NCBI GenBank assembly: GCA_002007315.1
Contig: LNZQ01000179.1
Location: 1 to 7,790, forward strand
DNA from: Epulopiscium sp. Nele67-Bin004
GTDB taxonomy: Bacteria > Bacillota_A > Clostridia > Lachnospirales > Cellulosilyticaceae
Reading direction: 5' to 3'
Length of the DNA: 7,790 bases
Shown here piece by piece: positions 6,294 to 7,790 of the stretch. The notes below the pieces were generated by a model. The model was not told the DNA's origin. It worked only from the letters and a program-made list of their open reading frames with translations, and searched no databases. The position numbers and the translations under genes were made by a program. Position 1 is the stretch's first letter. Every line of letters starts with the position of its first letter.

Positions 6294-6827
6294 ATGCTGA
6301 TTAAAGATATAAAGGTATATCCTATACAAACGCCCCTTGCAGAGCCGTTTTATTTTTCGCAAGGGTGGGTACACAATAGAGGCGCTGTGATTGTTGAAGT
6401 GATTTCCGAAGACGGAGTGAGCGGATTCGGCGAGTGCTTGTGTCACGGTATGCAGCCGCCCTTATTGGCTGCGTCTGTAATAAATAATTGTTTCAAGCAA
6501 TATATAATAGGTAAAAATATTTTTGACACCGAAGTGATTTGGGAAGAGCTTTACAATATAGCTCGTCCTTTCGGACAGCAGGGCATAATCATAAACGCTT
6601 TGAGCGGAGTGGATATTGCGTTGTGGGATTTGATAGGGAAGACTGTCAAACAGCCCATCGCCAATCTGCTGGGCGGTTTTTGCAGAGAGTCTGTGCGTCC
6701 TTATGCTACAGGTTTTTACCGCACGGCAAAGGGCAATTATCCTGAAGATATTTTATCAGAAGCGCAGCGCCACCTTGATTCAGTGTCCGTTCCAGCAACG
6801 TTCGTGCTGTCTGTATGTTCTCGATGA
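6294..6827 (+). pseudogene. Enolase-superfamily (MR/MLE type) enzyme, 3'-truncated at the junction
   Basis: The start ATG has AAAAGG six bases upstream. Residues 1-162 match the N-terminal capping domain and barrel entry of mandelate racemase/muconate lactonizing enzyme relatives: I-K-D-I-K-V-Y-P-I-Q-T-P, G-F-G-E-C-L, then G-V-D-I-A-L-W-D-L-I-G-K with N-L-L-G-G, and P-Y-A-T-G-F-Y-R. The family continues after E-A-x-R-H-L-D with G-F-x-A-x-K-x-K, which bears catalytic lysine. Here the frame turns instead into S-V-S-V-P-A-T-F and stops at TGA 6825. Family members have about 370 residues, so all catalytic acids and lysines are missing. In these enzymes the barrel abstracts an alpha-proton from a carboxylate with Mg2+; dipeptide epimerase, sugar-acid dehydratase and galactarolactone cycloisomerase are possible, and the N-terminus alone cannot decide. 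The last 15 or so residues are not bacterial homology. Confidence 0.82.
6777..6790. other. Junction between bacterial and animal-like DNA
   Basis: Recognisable enolase-family coding ends at the Asp codon 6777-6779 or shortly after. From about 6783 the frame no longer resembles the family and no bacterial gene structure is seen to the right edge. No repeat or insertion-sequence end is visible at the point. The exact base is uncertain by a few positions. Confidence 0.7.
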
Positions 6828-7538
6828 CGTGCCACTGAATGGCTGTCATGGCACAGCATCACTGGATGTTGCCTGAAAAGTTCAGAATTTTCAGCTTGTG
6901 ATGAGGTGATAAAGGCGATGAAGACAGTGAACACAACAATACGGGATTTGCGTCGGCCGAAATGGTGTTACGTCTCATCGCTTCTTTACACTGACTTTTT
7001 ATGTAATCTTGTGGCGTTCATCTCCTTCTGTCTGAAGGCACCTTTGGTTGTGTCTGTCCATCATACGTCCTTGAGCTACAGTGGCGAATCAACGCACGAA
7101 AAAAATCACAGCATCCAGGTTACGACAGTTTAAGTAAAAGAACAGGTCCAAAGAAAAATAAAAATCAACGTTCTGAAAAGAGAAAGAGGCTATCTACTGA
7201 CGTCATACAGTCGACACTGTTTCAGATTAAAAAAAAAAATGCGCCTGCAATTACAGCTTATTGCCAAAGAAGCCGCCAGAAACAATGTAACTCAAATCTT
7301 GGGGGTCACCATTTTTATGTTGCTGAGAGGGAATTGCTGCTGCTTTCAAACAGCTGTCAAAAATAAGTACAACAACAGTGAAAAAATGGCAAACCAAACT
7401 GTGTTCATCCTTGAAAAAAATGTATGCAAAACCGTCAGAGAGCGTGGTGGAACAAAAAGAAGGAAAGAAAGAAGGAAAAGGAAGAACAACAGCCAGAAAA
7501 AAAATAATCACAATTTTGTAAAAAAGCCAACAACTGAA
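6791..7538. other. Animal-like noncoding DNA, no gene recognised
   Basis: About 750 bases hold no coding region I can support. Open frames here are short, lack ribosome sites and resemble nothing I know. There is an 11-A run (7229-7239) and a 33-base pure purine tract (7454-7486). Local GC varies from roughly 37 to 47%. Assignment to an animal genome rests mainly on the adjoining SINE. Confidence 0.5.
7454..7486 (+). repeat. Polypurine low-complexity tract
   Basis: Thirty-three consecutive purines made of GAAA/GGAA-like units. Tracts of this kind are common in vertebrate and invertebrate nuclear DNA and rare in bacterial intergenic DNA. Confidence 0.8.
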
Positions 7539-7790
7539 TGGGCAGCACGGTGGATTAGTGGTTAACACTGTTGCCTCACAGCAAGAAGATCCTGGGTTCG
7601 AGTCCAAGTCTGCTTGTCTAACATCTAGAGGGTCCTGGGTTCGCCCTGGCTGGGGTAAGACCTTTCTGTGTGGAGTTTGCCATGTCTGTGTGGGTTTCCT
7701 CCGGGTGCTCCGGTTTCCTCCCACCATCAAAACATGCATGTTAGGCACATTAGGTCAGTTGGCCCAGTGTGGCAGCGCACTCAGTCGCAG
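7539..7790 (+). mobile_element. tRNA-derived SINE of a type common in fish and aquatic animals (right end outside window)
   Basis: The element begins near GGGCAGCACGGTGG and continues with the tRNA-like head (TTAGTGGTTAACACTG, TTGCCTCACAGCAAGAAG, CCTGGGTTCGAGTCC). The body follows with TGTGTGGAGTTTGC, GTGGGTTTCCTCCGGGTGC and CCGGTTTCCTCCCACC. I recognise this word order from widespread SINE copies in teleost and other aquatic animal genomes; the exact family name needs a repeat library. It encodes no protein and would depend on a host LINE reverse transcriptase. The head is unusual: TCCTGGGTTCG occurs twice (7590-7600 and 7633-7643), so about 43 bases look duplicated or inserted relative to the form I remember. 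No 3' tail or target-site duplication is visible because the window ends first. Confidence 0.85.
7551..7605 (+). promoter_or_regulatory. Internal RNA polymerase III promoter (A and B boxes) of the SINE
   Basis: TGGATTAGTGG (7551-7561) fits the A-box consensus TRGYNNARNNG at all but one position. GGTTCGAGTCC (7595-7605) is a perfect B box (GGTTCGANTCC). The spacing is about 33 bases, normal for a tRNA-type split promoter. Confidence 0.8.

Noticed and set aside
7539..7612. A tRNA gene
   Set aside because: A and B boxes are present but I could not build acceptor and anticodon stems, and the sequence continues into the SINE body. It is a tRNA-derived head.
6906..7748. Open frames at 6906-7133, 7239-7565 and 7251-7748 (minus)
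   Set aside because: They have no ribosome sites, no family resemblance, and overlap the A-run, purine tract or SINE.
1..7790. CRISPR array, integrase or insertion-sequence transposase
   Set aside because: No regularly spaced repeats and no transposase or recombinase coding were found on either strand.

Overview
The window joins two kinds of DNA. Bases 1 to about 6780 are bacterial: dense genes, Shine-Dalgarno sites, overlapping start and stop codons, near-consensus sigma-70 promoters and hairpin terminators. Base composition is low to moderate GC, about 45% in many genes and about 25% in some segments. I cannot name the taxon. From about 6785 to the end the sequence looks like animal nuclear DNA: no convincing genes, A-rich and purine-rich simple tracts, and a tRNA-derived SINE (7539 to the right edge) with RNA polymerase III A and B boxes, of a type common in fish and other aquatic animals. 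The switch falls inside a bacterial gene, so the window is either a chimeric contig (host plus associated bacterium) or a bacterial fragment integrated in an animal genome. The sequence alone cannot decide.

Layout. (1) 1-3629, plus strand: a type III restriction-modification locus in the unusual order res (3' part only), then a DUF4145-type zinc-binding protein, then mod. The mod frame is interrupted by one in-frame TAG just after the SAM-binding motif and then continues to a normal C-terminus. The DUF4145 gene and the central target-recognition part of mod are much more AT-rich than res and the mod ends, so the locus looks mosaic. (2) 3669-3700: a perfect hairpin terminator shared by convergent operons. 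(3) 5204-3718, minus strand: a consensus promoter driving a PnuC-family transporter and a translationally coupled nucleoside phosphorylase, probably a nucleoside uptake and breakdown unit. (4) 5205-5470: a gene-free stretch with an 18-bp direct repeat and small hairpins. It abuts a glycerophosphodiester phosphodiesterase gene that has lost its N-terminal part. (5) 5955-5991: a strong hairpin. (6) 6196-6782: a good promoter and the first 160 or so codons of an enolase-superfamily (mandelate racemase/muconate lactonizing type) enzyme, cut off at the junction. (7) 6785-7790: animal-like DNA ending in the SINE.

Three of the bacterial genes are damaged (amber in mod, 5'-truncated phosphodiesterase, 3'-truncated enolase-family gene). 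This fits a decaying genome, as in a host-associated bacterium or a transferred fragment. Assembly or sequencing error is the main alternative for the amber codon and the right-hand junction.
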